64,000 bases of DNA from Pyropia yezoensis. Taxonomy: Eukaryota; Rhodophyta; Bangiophyceae; Bangiales; Bangiaceae. Made by a program: the position numbers and the translations under genes. The stretch lies in contig CM020620.1 in NCBI GenBank assembly GCA_009829735.1, forward strand, positions 5,908,593 to 5,972,592. Reading direction: 5' to 3'. This document shows, in pieces, positions 10,714-21,800 of the stretch (position 1 is the stretch's first letter; the number at the start of each line of letters is the position of its first letter). The notes beneath the pieces are model-generated. The model ran no database searches. It was not told the DNA's origin and worked only from the letters and a program-made list of their open reading frames with translations.

Positions 10714-11407
10714 GACAACTGGGGCGGCTCCGACTGGGTGTGATGTGGATTAAAGTGCGGTCGCGTCGCTGCGTGCGAAGTGAATCCACCCGAGAGAGAC
10801 GCGGCCCTGCTAAAATCGAAGGAGAGAACAGCCTGCACAGACCGACGCTCCAGCCATCGAGAGACCAGCACGTCACGCGTGCGCCGGCGTCACAATATTC
10901 GCTAAATAGTATCGCGATCTTCGCAGGGAGCAGCGGCCACCGTGCAACGCCGACTACTCCCCGTCACAAATTTGGGATGCTTTGGCTTCTGCTTCCGCGA
11001 TCAGCGCCGTCCCTCTCGGTTATTCTCTCGTCGGCGTCCCCCCTCCCTCTGCCCTCCCCGCCCACCTCCACACCCCCTCTCCACGCCACCCCCCGCTTCT
11101 TGTGCGCCCTCCCTCGTCCGCCACGCCATCGTCCGCCTCCGCCCCCAGGGCGCCGGGCCTGCGCGTCCACCCCCTCCCCTGCCGTTGACCCGGTCGCCCC
11201 CGCGGAATCATCTGTGGCGTCAGATCGCGCGGTGCCGCAGCGTGCGGCGGGTGCAGCGGCTGGCAGGGCCACAGATCTCCTTCGGCCGTGCACCGGCCCT
11301 GAGCCTCCGCGCCAGCCACTGGCGGGTGTGAAGGAGGGGGTCCGGGTTGGTGGAAAGGGCGTGCGGTGGGGAGAGCGCGAGCCAAAGATTGTCCCCGCCT
11401 GCCTGGC
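10714..11407. other. Region between transposase and element 1, no clear gene
   Basis: GC-rich on the right, with a C/T-rich plus strand from about 11,030 to 11,200. Frames are open but translations are Pro/Ala/Arg-rich with no domain. The retrotransposon that follows inserted at 11,408, so whatever was here continues at 18,861. Confidence 0.3.
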
Positions 11408-12254
11408 TGTGAGGAACCACCCACACTTGGGCAGCCCTCAACGTACTCGTGATGGTGTCAGCGACCCGTGCCAGCCAATAGGGCGACAGGGTGCGGGGAA
11501 GAGGATGGAGGTGGTGACGGTGGTGGGTCTGGGGAAGAGGACGGCGCGACGTCGGTGGTGATCGAGAGGGTTCAAAGGGTGAAGGTCGTCTTTTGTCTGT
11601 GTCTGTGGTTGCCCTTCCGGTCTCCCCCGGTGGCGCCGACACTCACGCACTATATACTCGCGTCGGGGCACCCGAGGTGCCCCAAAGCATGCGTTTCCCC
11701 GTCGCTCCACCGGTAGGAACAAAACGGCCCAAAAACAAAGCATGGCTCTCAGAACAAAGCATGGGCGGGCGTGCGCACTAAAGGAGTGCAGCCCCAGTTT
11801 GCCCCAAACGAAGGGGTCCGGCGTGCGGCGCCTAGGGCGCCGCCCCAGCCGGCTCCAGACGCCAGTCGGCCCGAAGGTCCGAGAGGCGTGTAAGCACGAT
11901 TCGATCGAGTCGGCCGAATCGGCCAGCCGGCTAGCCAGTCACATCGCTGCAATGCTGCAGCGAGGACATTTTAACGGACTCGCCAGCTGTGGCAGATGTG
12001 GCTCGTCATGGGTGCTGACGGTGGCGCCTTTCGACAGGCCATGATGGGCTGTCGATGGCTGCTGTCGTGCGGCCGGCAGACACCGTGAGACAGCAGCTGA
12101 CTCATCTTGCGTCTGGAAGGTACACCGCGTCATGCCCCACAATACAAGGAGTTGATCCATGTTGCCAGGAGTTGATTCGGCAGGATCTGTAAGGAGAGGT
12201 CCCAGATATTATCCCTTAAGTATTAGGCATGGGATAAGGGGGGAAATCCTTACA
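11408..12254 (-). repeat. 3' LTR of element 1
   Basis: 847 bp with TG...CA ends (on the plus strand it begins TGTGAGGAACC and ends AATCCTTACA). It is nearly identical to the copy at 18,014-18,860; differences seen are at GTAGGAAC/GTAAGAAC, GCAGACACC/GCAGGCACC and GACAGCAGC/GACAGCGGC. Confidence 0.93.
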
Positions 12255-12266
12255 CCTCCCCCCCTT
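12255..12266 (-). other. Polypurine tract of element 1
   Basis: On the minus strand AAGGGGGGGAGG directly precedes the TG of the 3' LTR. This is where the plus-strand DNA primer forms in LTR elements. It overlaps the stop codon of pol. Confidence 0.8.
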
Positions 12267-14253
12267 AGGACGTGCGTCGAAGGAAGGCGTCGAGAACCTC
12301 AGGTGCGTTGTCGAGGTCTTGCGTGGTTAGCCAGGTGTTCTCACTGACATCGCAGCCTTTCCACGTGACCAGGTACTGCAGTCGTCCACGGCGTTTTCGT
12401 GACCGAATAATGGAGTCCACTTCGTACTCAACCGATCCGTCCGGAAATACTACCGGAGCTGGAGCGGGAGGAAGTCGACCATACGGGTCAGCGTTGTACG
12501 GCTTGAGTAGACTGGCGTGAAAGGCGTTGTGCACCTTTCGATCAAGGACTGCTTGAGGCAGATCCAGACGGAACGTAACATCATTGATGTTTTCAGTGAC
12601 TCGGTATGGTCCCGAAAACTTGGGCATCAGCTTGCGAGCGCCCTGGAAGGCGTCCGGCATAAGGTTCTTGGTGCTCAGGAGCACGAGGTCGTCGACAGCG
12701 ATCGTACATGGTCGGCGTCGACGGTTAGCGTACGCCGAGCGCGTCTCATTGGCCTTCTTGATAGCGGTAATGGCAGTCTCCTGAGCTTTTTGCAGACTGC
12801 TTAGCCAATCTGAGACTGCTGGTAGTTTCGATTCCTTGCTCTCGACGATGTCGACATGTACTGTCCTTGGTTCAAAGCCGTAGTTCAGGAAGAATGGGGA
12901 GTACGTCGTGACCGCATTGGGTGACCGGTTGTAAGCTACTTCTGCAGCAACAAGGAAGAGGTCCCAATCACCCTGATGATGGTTCACGAAGTTTCGCAGG
13001 ATTTCTTCAATCTTCTTGTTCATGATCTCGGTTTGTCCGTCCGTCTGGGGATGATAGGCTGAAGATGCCTTGATCTTGACCTTGAGAATTTCGGTGAGCG
13101 ACTGCCAGAAGTTGGAGAAGAAGATACGGTCTCGGTCGCAGACGACGTCGGATGGTAGACCGTGATGACGGTAGACGTGATCATGGTAGAGTTGCGCTAC
13201 GACTGGTGCAGTACAGTCGGGCTTCATTGGTGCTAGTCGAATCATCTTCGACAGTCTGTCCACAATGACGTAAATGCCATTGTGGCCCCTTTGGGTCAGT
13301 GGAAGAGGGGTGATAAAGTCCATGGAGACACTTGCCCATCGTTGGTTCGGTGGATCTAGTGGTTTGAGGTGACCCAGAGGTGAATGGGTGCCAGCTTTGT
13401 TCCGCTGGCACAAATCACATGATTGTACGTATATTTGGATGTCCTTCCGCATTGTCTTCCAGTAGTATTTGGAAGCAATAGCGTTGGTGGTCTTCTTAAC
13501 TCCCATATGTCCTTGGCTTGGGATGTCGTGGTAGTCATGGAGTAGTCTTTGGCGTAGAGTACCAACGGGGATGCACGTACGGTCACCTCGTTTCAACAAC
13601 CTCATGTGAAGCCGGTAGGGAGATACCGGGTCTCTGACTAGGTCGGCAAACTCGGGATCCGCGTTGTACTCTTGGTCTAGGGTGGCAAGGTCTTGATCAC
13701 TTTGGCTTATGGTCATGAGGTTGTTGATTTCAGTTTTCTTGGGTAGGCTTTCGTTGGTCTTGGTTAGCACGCGACTAAGGAGATCTTGATTGGGAGCGTG
13801 CTTATCGGGGGCGTCTTGTGGTTGCCTTGAAAGAGCATCAGCTACGGGGTTGGAAGTGCCCTTGATGGGGATGATCTTGAAATCGAATTGCTCCAACAGC
13901 TCTAGCCACTTGACTTGGCGGTCGTTGAGCTTCTCTTGGGTTTTCAAGTACCTTAGGGACTCATGGTCGGTGTGCACCTCGAACGACCTTCCATGGAGGT
14001 AGCAGCGCCAGTGTCGAATGGCTTGTACAACTGCGAGCAGTTCGCGCTCACGGATACTGTAGCGCTGTTCGTGGATGTTCAGCGTCAATGAGAAGGAGGC
14101 CACTGGGCGTCGTCCTTTTCCGTCATCTTGTTCAAGGACAGCGCCAACAGCATACCCACTGGCATCTGTGGAGACGAAGATTGGGTACCTCTTGTCGAAT
14201 GGCCTCAGTACTGGTGCACTTGTCGTCAGGGTTTGTAGTTGCTCAAAAGCCTT
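12265..14253 (-). pseudogene. pol: Element 1 pol, 3' part: RNase H, integrase, chromodomain
   Basis: Same reading frame as the upstream pol segment, separated from it only by the TAG at 14,254-14,256. It begins KAFEQLQTL, the usual start of the RT connection. RNase H follows (VSTDASG, REREL, HTDHESL). Integrase has the HHCC zinc module (around GHMGVKK and CDLCQRN) and the DDE core (SMDFITPL, VVCDRD, HPQTDGQTE), all apparently intact. A GPY/F motif (FSGPYRV) is followed by a C-terminal chromodomain (YEVDSIIRSR, YLVTWKG, NTWLTTQDL). The chromodomain marks it as a chromovirus and should steer integration to modified chromatin. The segment has no start of its own; it needs readthrough of the amber codon or is inactive. 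Confidence 0.85.
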
Positions 14254-15794
14254 CTAGGCGTCAGAGTTCCATTCGAAGTCGACGTTTCCAGTAAGCCTTG
14301 TGAGGGGTGCAGCCACGGATGCCATTCCCTTAATAAATCGACGATAGAAGTTGACCATGCCGAGGAAAGATTGCACATCTTTTTTTCTCTGTGGCGTTGC
14401 CCATGATCGAATGGCTTGGACCTTGTAGTCCTCCATAGAGAAGCCTTCGGTGGAAATGACATGGCCGAGGTAGTCCACAGTTGTTCGCGCAAATTGGCAT
14501 TTGCTGAGTTTGGCGTAGAGCTTATGCTCTCGCAGCTTGTCCAGGGCTTGCCTTAGGTGCTTTAGATGATCTTCGTAAGCTTCACTGTAGACCAGGATGT
14601 CGTCGAGGTAGACGCAGATAAACTCGTAGAGATAGGGTCGGAAGACGTCATTCATTAGGTTCATGAAGACCGCGGGGGCATTTGTTAGCCCAAAGGGTAG
14701 CACGGTAAATTCGTAGAACCCGTACTTTGTTCGGAACGCCGTCAGTGGGATAGTATCAGGGTCAAGCCGGATCTGATGGTAACCTGATCGGAGGTCGATC
14801 TTCGTGAAGTACTTGGCCTTTCGCAGTTGGTCGAAGATGTCGTCAATTCTTGGTAAGGGATATGCGTTCTTGATAGTGGCTTTGTTCAATGCTCGGTAAT
14901 CGATGCACATTCGCCAGCCACCGTCCTTCTTTGCGGCAAAGAGTACAAAAGAGCCCCACGGTGAGGCACTTGGTTGGATGAACCCCTTTCGTATGAGGGT
15001 TGCAAGTTGTGTCTTGAGTTCATCGAGTTCCCATTCAGATAGGCGATAAATGCCACTGCGACGTGGTTGAGCGTCCTCCGTAAGCTTGACGCTAAACTTG
15101 TGACTGCGTTCAGGAGGAAGTCCATCGGGAAGCTCTTCCGGGAAGACGTCGGCGTACTCGTTGAGAATCTCTTGGACGTCACTCTTGTCTTCAGCTTCTC
15201 CCATTTTGATCGCATTGATGTCAAAGGTGCTGGAAGGATCTTCGGATTGCAGGTAAATGGCGAAGACAGGAACTTTTTGAATAAGGTCCTTGGCGAGGCG
15301 TTGCCTACTAATCAGGCCATGGGGTTTCTTGAGGGAGGCAGTGATGGAGATGTTCTTTTGGTTAAACTTGAAGGAGATCTTGTTCTTCTTGTTGTTGATT
15401 TTGGCGTCCTTGTCGTCACGCCATTTCTTTCCGAGGATGATGTCGTACGCACTTAGGTCGCATACAGCAAACCGAAGACGTTCTTGGTATGGGCCGATGT
15501 GAATCTCTAAGGGTTCAATGGTCTCTGCGAGGACGTGGGAGCGACCATCGGGCATGTTAGCCGCGAAGTCCGTTTCTTTCGTGGTCACATTCAGGGTATT
15601 CACGAGGCGCCTTGATACGACGTTAATGGGAGATCCGTCGTCAAACAGCACTTTAACAAGATGTCCATTGACGGAGGCAGTAGAAAGCAGAAGCCCGAGA
15701 CGCGGGCCTTCAAATGGTGACGACATGTTTTCAGGAACCGAAGAAGCGTCTGGCACCGGTTTTGATGACGGTTGCTGCTTCAGTTCCGCTGGCC
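14254..15794 (-). CDS. pol: Element 1 pol, 5' part: protease and reverse transcriptase
   Basis: Reads directly from the -1 shift site at 15,795-15,801 to a TAG at 14,254. The retropepsin-like protease has the active-site motif [12 protein letters not shown], where DDGS replaces the more usual D(S/T)GA. Reverse transcriptase motifs are complete: [12 protein letters not shown], the fingers and palm with [12 protein letters not shown], and the catalytic YLDD in [11 protein letters not shown]. It ends in [11 protein letters not shown] and the connection region. The frame has no ATG near its beginning, consistent with expression as a Gag-Pol fusion by -1 frameshifting. The stop at its end is unusual because everything on both sides looks functional. 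Confidence 0.85.
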
Positions 15795-16649
15795 TTTTGG
15801 GCAGTCCTTGGCCATATGTCCTTTTTCACGGCAGCGGAGGCAGAGGCCTTCACGCATGCAGCGCTGACGCTCTTCAGGCGTGAGTTTCTCGACTTTGATG
15901 CTGGAGATTTCCATGGGAATGACACCCGTCGTGGATGGCCTCGCAGATGTGCCGCCGAGGTGCGTCGAGACACCAGCCTTGGCAGCCTCCACGCGCAGAG
16001 CGTCAGTCATGACAGATTCAAAATCCGAGTAGGTCTTGAGACAAAGAGCCTGCCAGATGTCCCGCTTCAAGCCTCGGGTGTAGCGGTCAATCTTCTCGGC
16101 TTCCGTGATGTCAGGGATGTCCAAGAGGACGCTCAGAAACGTCCTGTTGAACGTTCCGACGTCTTTGATTTGGCGCCACGAGTGCAGCTTGTCTCGTGCC
16201 GCTAGTGTCTTGTTCAGTGGACTGAAGCGGCGAATTAGAGCAGAACGGAAGGATTCCCAGTTCGGGACAGCTGTAGTCTGACTGTAGACCTTCCACCAGT
16301 CGAACGCTTCGCCGTCGAGGAAGGTGCAAGCAATACTGCACGCATCGTCGGGGTCACTCAGTCGCACATAGAAATCCATATGCGAGCACCACGCTTCAAC
16401 CGTCCCAGGTTTACCGGAGAAAGCCACGGGTTTGTTCGGCCTCGCGGATTTCATGCCACTAGTAGTGGCCCTGGCCTTGGCTTCGGACAGTTGCTGCTTA
16501 GCGTCGGCTAGTTCCATCTTATGAGCCTCGAGTTGTTCGCTCATTTGCGCGACAAACGCTGTAAGCTGGGTCCAGGCTTCCATGGTCGGTGCGTTCGAGC
16601 CCGAGCCCGGATTGGCCGGGTTGACACCCCCTGGGATTGGTGAATCCAT
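15780..16649 (-). CDS. gag: Element 1 Gag with CCHC zinc knuckle
   Basis: 289 residues from an ATG. It has an N-terminal helical region, a capsid-like retrotransposon Gag domain (about residues 75-215, with [25 protein letters not shown] and the [11 protein letters not shown] motif) and a C-terminal nucleocapsid zinc knuckle [14 protein letters not shown] (C-x2-C-x4-H-x4-C). It would form the virus-like particle and package the RNA. The last codons before its stop contain the slippery heptamer used to enter pol. Confidence 0.9.
   Translation of the reverse strand: MDSPIPGGVNPANPGSGSNAPTMEAWTQLTAFVAQMSEQLEAHKMELADAKQQLSEAKARATTSGMKSARPNKPVAFSGKPGTVEAWCSHMDFYVRLSDPDDACSIACTFLDGEAFDWWKVYSQTTAVPNWESFRSALIRRFSPLNKTLAARDKLHSWRQIKDVGTFNRTFLSVLLDIPDITEAEKIDRYTRGLKRDIWQALCLKTYSDFESVMTDALRVEAAKAGVSTHLGGTSARPSTTGVIPMEISSIKVEKLTPEERQRCMREGLCLRCREKGHMAKDCPKGQRN
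15795..15801 (-). promoter_or_regulatory. Predicted -1 ribosomal frameshift heptamer, gag-pol of element 1
   Basis: The Gag frame reads TGC CCA AAA GGC, so the heptamer C CCA AAA is in exactly the X XXY YYZ phase of canonical -1 slippery sites. Slipping back one base gives CCC AAA AGG, which is the pol frame, and that frame is open from here to the end of RT. It sits just after the zinc knuckle and before the gag stop. I did not establish a downstream pseudoknot. Confidence 0.65.
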
Positions 16650-16995
16650 GGTGTCTTGGGTTCAAGTCCGAGGCAAACAAACTTACAACCCAGATTTCAC
16701 AAGACTTGCTTGGGGAGGACCCCAAGGAAGATCTCGGAGATGTGGGATAGGAGTTTGTCTGCAGCAGTAGTGGTGTACACGATTTGGATAAGTGCTGCGC
16801 TAGTTGCTGCAACGTTCCAAATGATGCACAGCACTACTTCGAGAAGCACAAGAAATTCGGTTGAAATCACACAAACGGATTATTCAGAAGCGTCCGTGCA
16901 CAGGCCCGAGTCGGGTCGTGTCGGATTTCCAAGCGGGGGGATCAATGAGGGAAAATCGGGCTCTTAGGCCAGATCCAGGGGCGTGTCAACAGGTG
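16650..16995 (-). other. Leader between zinc-finger ORF and gag, element 1
   Basis: About 345 bases inside element 1 with no convincing frame. It separates the zinc-finger ORF from the gag ATG and could hold packaging signals, a splice site or an internal ribosome entry; none is demonstrable by eye. Confidence 0.3.
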
Positions 16996-17775
16996 TCAAT
17001 CGGTGCGGCGTGCCAGCGCGCGGTGATGATCCTTGCCACGTGTGTGCCGCTCGAAATGTTCCACCGACTCAAATTCGCGACCGCAGGGTTCGCAACGGGG
17101 AAGGGTGTCCGGGCGGTTAATTACGTATCGGTGGCGACGGGATCCGCGGTGATCACGCAGCACAGTGAGGCTGTTGCACCGCACACCGCACGGATTGCAA
17201 AGGAATTTCCGTTGCGCCCCACGGTGGCTCTTGGCAATTCGGCGTTGCTCACGCTGCTCAACCGCGCGCGCGGTGGTTGGCTTGATGTGACCAATCACCG
17301 GTGGCGGCGGGGCGGTGTAACGGCGCCCCGATTCTTGGGGGGGCAGTAACAGGCGACGGTTGACGCGGGCTGCCGTGTCCTTGGTGGCAGGGCCCTTGCC
17401 CTTGCCCGAGAGGGGGGGCTTGGGTGCGGCCCGGCCCGCCGAGGCGAGGCGGACTGGGACCGCCGGGGTAGGAATCGAGTGGGCGCCCGCCGGGGGGTTG
17501 TGTGCCCTCGGGCGGGCGTGTGCCTGCGGGGAGCCGCGTGCCGACGGGGGGCCGCGTGCCGACGGGGGGCCGCGTGCCGACGGACCGTGGGCCGTGAAGG
17601 CGCCACGGGTCGTCGGGGGTGCGCGGACCGTCGGGGGTGCGCGGATCGTCGAGGGTGTGCGTACCGGGGGGGTGCCACGGGACGTGGACCCGGTATCGCG
17701 CGCCGAGGCCGCCGAGGATGTTGAGCCGGCCGCCAGTGCTGAGGAAGAGTATTCCGAATCTGATGTGGATCTCAC
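16996..17775 (-). CDS. Extra ORF upstream of gag in element 1: two C2H2 zinc fingers
   Basis: A sense-strand ORF of about 259 codons between the 5' LTR and gag, a position where most Ty3/gypsy elements have none. Residues 1-130 are Pro/Ala/Arg-rich and repetitive (GPPSARGPP-type repeats). The C-terminal 75 residues hold two well-formed C2H2 fingers, CNPC...H-x5-H and CEPC...H-x5-H; the x5 spacing resembles U1/JAZ/matrin-type RNA-binding fingers. No ATG opens the frame: it begins after a TGA at a GTG, so it may need splicing from the LTR leader, start at a non-ATG codon, or be a truncated captured host gene. Its GC is higher than that of gag-pol, which fits capture. Confidence 0.5.
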   Translation of the reverse strand: MRSTSDSEYSSSALAAGSTSSAASARDTGSTSRGTPPVRTPSTIRAPPTVRAPPTTRGAFTAHGPSARGPPSARGPPSARGSPQAHARPRAHNPPAGAHSIPTPAVPVRLASAGRAAPKPPLSGKGKGPATKDTAARVNRRLLLPPQESGRRYTAPPPPVIGHIKPTTARAVEQREQRRIAKSHRGAQRKFLCNPCGVRCNSLTVLRDHRGSRRHRYVINRPDTLPRCEPCGREFESVEHFERHTRGKDHHRALARRTD

Positions 17776-17995
17776 TGGGATTCAACAATCGGTTGACCAA
17801 AAGAAAAATTCCGTGAAAAAAAACCACAAGGGTTGTGTCAGGAAATTGTTCGTTCGGTGTGATTCGTGGAACCCGCTACGTTCGTATTACAATGCCCGTG
17901 GCAAGCCGAACGTAGGGGGCAACACGACTGCACAATCGCAGGGAGAGCCAAATCAAAAACGGAATCGCAAGTCACCGCCAGGTAGAAAAGCCAAA

Positions 17996-18011
17996 CTACC
18001 TGAAGCTACCA
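17996..18011 (-). other. Putative primer-binding site of element 1
   Basis: Two bases after the 5' LTR the minus strand reads TGGTAGCTTCAGG. It begins with the TGG expected for pairing with a tRNA CCA end, and the first seven bases match the usual initiator-Met site TGGTAGC. The rest does not match, so the primer is uncertain. Confidence 0.5.
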
Positions 18012-18013
18012 CA

Positions 18014-18860
18014 TGTGAGGAACCACCCACACTTGGGCAGCCCTCAACGTACTCGTGATGGTGTCAGCGACCCGTGCCAGCCAATAGGGCGACAGGGTGC
18101 GGGGAAGAGGATGGAGGTGGTGACGGTGGTGGGTCTGGGGAAGAGGACGGCGCGACGTCGGTGGTGATCGAGAGGGTTCAAAGGGTGAAGGTCGTCTTTT
18201 GTCTGTGTCTGTGGTTGCCCTTCCGGTCTCCCCCGGTGGCGCCGACACTCACGCACTATATACTCGCGTCGGGGCACCCGAGGTGCCCCAAAGCATGCGT
18301 TTCCCCGTCGCTCCACCGGTAAGAACAAAACGGCCCAAAAACAAAGCATGGCTCTCAGAACAAAGCATGGGCGGGCGTGCGCACTAAAGGAGTGCAGCCC
18401 CAGTTTGCCCCAAACGAAGGGGTCCGGCGTGCGGCGCCTAGGGCGCCGCCCCAGCCGGCTCCAGACGCCAGTCGGCCCGAAGGTCCGAGAGGCGTGTAAG
18501 CACGATTCGATCGAGTCGGCCGAATCGGCCAGCCGGCTAGCCAGTCACATCGCTGCAATGCTGCAGCGAGGACATTTTAACGGACTCGCCAGCTGTGGCA
18601 GATGTGGCTCGTCATGGGTGCTGACGGTGGCGCCTTTCGACAGGCCATGATGGGCTGTCGATGGCTGCTGTCGTGCGGCCGGCAGGCACCGTGAGACAGC
18701 GGCTGACTCATCTTGCGTCTGGAAGGTACACCGCGTCATGCCCCACAATACAAGGAGTTGATCCATGTTGCCAGGAGTTGATTCGGCAGGATCTGTAAGG
18801 AGAGGTCCCAGATATTATCCCTTAAGTATTAGGCATGGGATAAGGGGGGAAATCCTTACA
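18014..18860 (-). repeat. 5' LTR of element 1
   Basis: 847 bp, partner of the copy at 11,408-12,254, with the same TG...CA ends. Being upstream in the sense orientation it should carry the promoter. Confidence 0.93.
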
Positions 18861-21800
18861 CCGGCTGTCGATTGATGCAAATGCCGCCCGCTCGGGCAGC
18901 CGATGCGGGCCCGGATCTCACGACAAGCGCCAACATCGGTCGCAGTCCGACGAAGAGTGCTCTCCACAAGAGCTCACGAAGTTTGCTGGGTCCAATGGTC
19001 AATTTGCGGGGTGCTGTTGCGGAAGACATGCCCACATCCAATCAGCGGCCGCAGTGGCCCTCGCCGGCTCACCACCAAGTGCATAGAGCTGATGTCTTGA
19101 GTGCCTGGCCGTCGGATGCAGGCCCGATCCGAGAACGAGTCCCCACTCTCGTGATGATACATCCCTCGAACCAAGGTCAAGGCACCCAGCTCCACCGTAT
19201 CGCGACCGTTGCTTCAGGGGTCTGTCACAAGCCTTGCAAGCCAGCAAACCGTTTTATTGTGAGGCCCAATCATCGGCCGTAACCGCCCGCACCGTTCTGG
19301 GAATGTTGTGATCTTGACCAACAATGATCGCAATGCGAGTCTGATGACGATCGAAGTCGATCAATTGAGGCAATTATTACGGATACAGATGCCGTTGCTC
19401 CTGCGGACACATCCACTTTTTCTGCGAAGGACAATATCTATGGCGGGCAGACCACCCGTCGCAGCAGCGACGGTGAGTGTCCAAGCGACCGGTGTCCGAG
19501 CGGAGGGAGCAGGCAGCTAAGTAAACTACAGTCACTCTGAGCTGGCGGTAGTACAGTCAATCCCAGACCTTGTACCACCCCTGTATAAGCCCAGGTGGGC
19601 CTATAAGGAAGTGGCCGACAGTCTTCCAAAGTCATTCAGAGCAGCGAGAGAGGTGCGGGCGGCTTTTCTGGAGCGATTGATTGGCGAGCACGCACCTAGC
19701 ATCACGGTGCCAGCAGCTGTAATGCTTGCCATAGGGGTGAGACATCATCGGGGAATGACTGTAGCAGCGGCAGGGCGCTGCTCACGCCCGCTCTGAGTCA
19801 GAGCCTCTGACGCTCCATACCACCTGGCGTATCAAGTAACCACCTCCAGACCAGGGGCGTTGACGCGGCCGTCGACCAGCAGCGTACCAGCCCTACTCCT
19901 TTGCTGGCCACCACTATACGGCCTCTGCGGCTCTCGTGACCGCTGCCGTCGCCACTCCCCGCCACCCGACATGGTCGCCAACACCCCACCACGTCCCGGC
20001 TTGGCGGCGCGGCGCGGCTGCGGTGGAGCCGCCTTGTGGTTTGTGAGTGCCGTCCACAGTCTGCAATGAAGCAAAACAGTCCGGAACAAGTCCCAGTATG
20101 AAGAGGAGGCGGGAAGCTCACAGCGCTGTCCCCACTGCAGTCTCAGCTGAGACCGAATGCCGCCGCGATTGTGCGGGCCTTGTTATCTTTGTTGCCTCCT
20201 GTCCATCCCCCTCGCCCTGCTCACGGTCACCCCCCGCCTCCTCCCGTTCCGTTGCCGTCGCGCCCCACCCATCGCGACAGGTGGGGGTGACTCGGCGACG
20301 ACCCGCCGACACGAAGCCTCGCAAAAGGGCCATGGCGCATAGGCGGTTGTATTACAGGCGGTCTTCATCTGCCGCGGCCGCCGTGCGTCGGTTTCGTCCC
20401 ATCCATTCTTTTTCTCGTACCGCCCCCCCACGAAAGCGGCGGTGCGTGCTCCATCCTTGGCCGTGGTGCCCCCTCCACCACCCCTCTCCACAGCGGCGGT
20501 CTTTGTTGTTTGGATGGGATGGGGGGGGGACGGGCGAAAGCAGCAGACTCGCCGCGAGCGCGCGCCGCGTCCACCCCCTTCCTCCCATGCCCGCCAGCCG
20601 CCGACGCGGCGCGCCGCCCACCACAGACGGCCGCGGCGGTGACGGCGGGCGAAGCGGCAGCCATTCCCCGCGGCCCGTGGCGGCAGAGCGGCTGTCCCGC
20701 TCCCCGACGGCAGCGCGGCTGTCCCGCCCGCGGCGGTCGGGGACAGAGGAAAGCAGGGGAGCCGCCGGTCGCCCTCATTCCCGCGTCCCTCCCCCGCCCT
20801 CGCCTCCCCCTGCCCAGCACCACGGCGCTCGCCTGGTACGCCCAGGCACCCACAACCCCACCCCCCTCCCCTGCAGCTGCCCGCAGCATCGCGCCGCGCG
20901 GGTGCTGGTGCGCCGCCGCCAGGCGGGCCCCCCCCGCGGTGTGGCAGACGGCGGCTGCGCGCCGCAGGCCTGCGCCTGCAGGCGTGCATCGTCTGCCCCG
21001 CCGCCCGGCGGCGCCAGCGCCTAGCTAGAGAGGGCCTGCTCGGGCCCCGCCCACCGCTCCCCCCCACGACTGCCCCCGGCGGGGCTCCTTCCCCCCCCCT
21101 TGGCCGCCGCGCGCGGCCAGATCGATCGGGCGGGGGATGATCCGCGGCGCGCGCCGCACTGGGCTCCTCCCCCGCCTCGCGCGGGTGTCGCGCGGCAGTC
21201 GTCGATGAGTCGACTCATCATCGGCGGCCCCGCCCCCTCCTCCCCCGCCTCCCTACCCCCCCCCTCCACCACCCCTCCTCCCCTGCCCAGCGGGGCTGCC
21301 GCTCCCCTGTGTGCTGCCGCCCTCCCTCCCTCCACTCTCTCTGCCCCCGTCGGCTGCTGCGCCGTGCCCACCTCTACTATCTAGGCGGGCGCTCCCCGGC
21401 CTCCCTACTCTTTGCTGGGACGTCACCCCTGCGGCCAGGCACTACCGCCACGACCAAGCACCACGCGGGGCTGGCCACCGCCCCCGCGCCCCCTGTCGTG
21501 CCCTCTCTCAATCCCCCCTCCTCACCCCCCCCCCCCTTTTTGCCCCCCCCTCCCCCCCCCCCCCCCCCCCCCCTACTCACGCCCGACCATCCACCCCCAT
21601 CGCCGCGGCGCTAGCGGCCGGCCGCCACGCCCCCACTCACCGCAACTCCCCCCCTGGCAATGGCTGCCCACCCTTTACGGTGGCCACGGCCGCCTCCCCC
21701 GCCCCCGTCCCGGCCGTGGGGGTCCGGGGGGGCTGCGGGGGAGGGCGGCCCGCCGGCACCCGCCGCGGCGCCCGCGCGCGCTGCCCCCCCCGCCCCCCCG

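Larger units (their letters stand above)
11408..18860 (-). mobile_element. Element 1: Ty3/gypsy chromovirus, near-complete and young
   Basis: A 7.45-kb LTR retrotransposon read on the minus strand: 5' LTR (18,014-18,860), primer-binding site, an extra zinc-finger ORF, gag, pol (protease, reverse transcriptase, RNase H, integrase, chromodomain), polypurine tract, 3' LTR (11,408-12,254). The LTRs have the same length (847 bp) and I saw only three mismatches, so insertion was recent. Flanking 5-mers are CTGGC on the left and CCGGC on the right, a 4/5 match that may be a mutated target duplication. Gag and pol are visibly less GC-rich than the host, whereas the zinc-finger ORF has host-like GC. 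One in-frame amber codon interrupts pol between RT and RNase H. Confidence 0.93.

Noticed and set aside
9020-10950. Candidate terminal inverted repeats of the intact transposase (GGAGCAGCGG seen near both sides)
   Set aside because: Only about ten bases match, the surrounding bases do not, and no TA or CAGT tip is present.
14653-14670. Whether the retroelements could be endogenous pararetroviruses or true viruses
   Set aside because: LTRs, primer-binding sites, integrase, chromodomains and target duplications identify Ty3/gypsy retrotransposons; no envelope or movement gene is seen.
17360-18058. 232-codon plus-strand frame opposite the zinc-finger ORF
   Set aside because: Antisense shadow of the zinc-finger ORF that runs into the LTR; no domain.
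20047-21028. 325-codon plus-strand frame
   Set aside because: Pro/Arg/Ser-rich with equally long opposing minus-strand frames; no recognisable domain.
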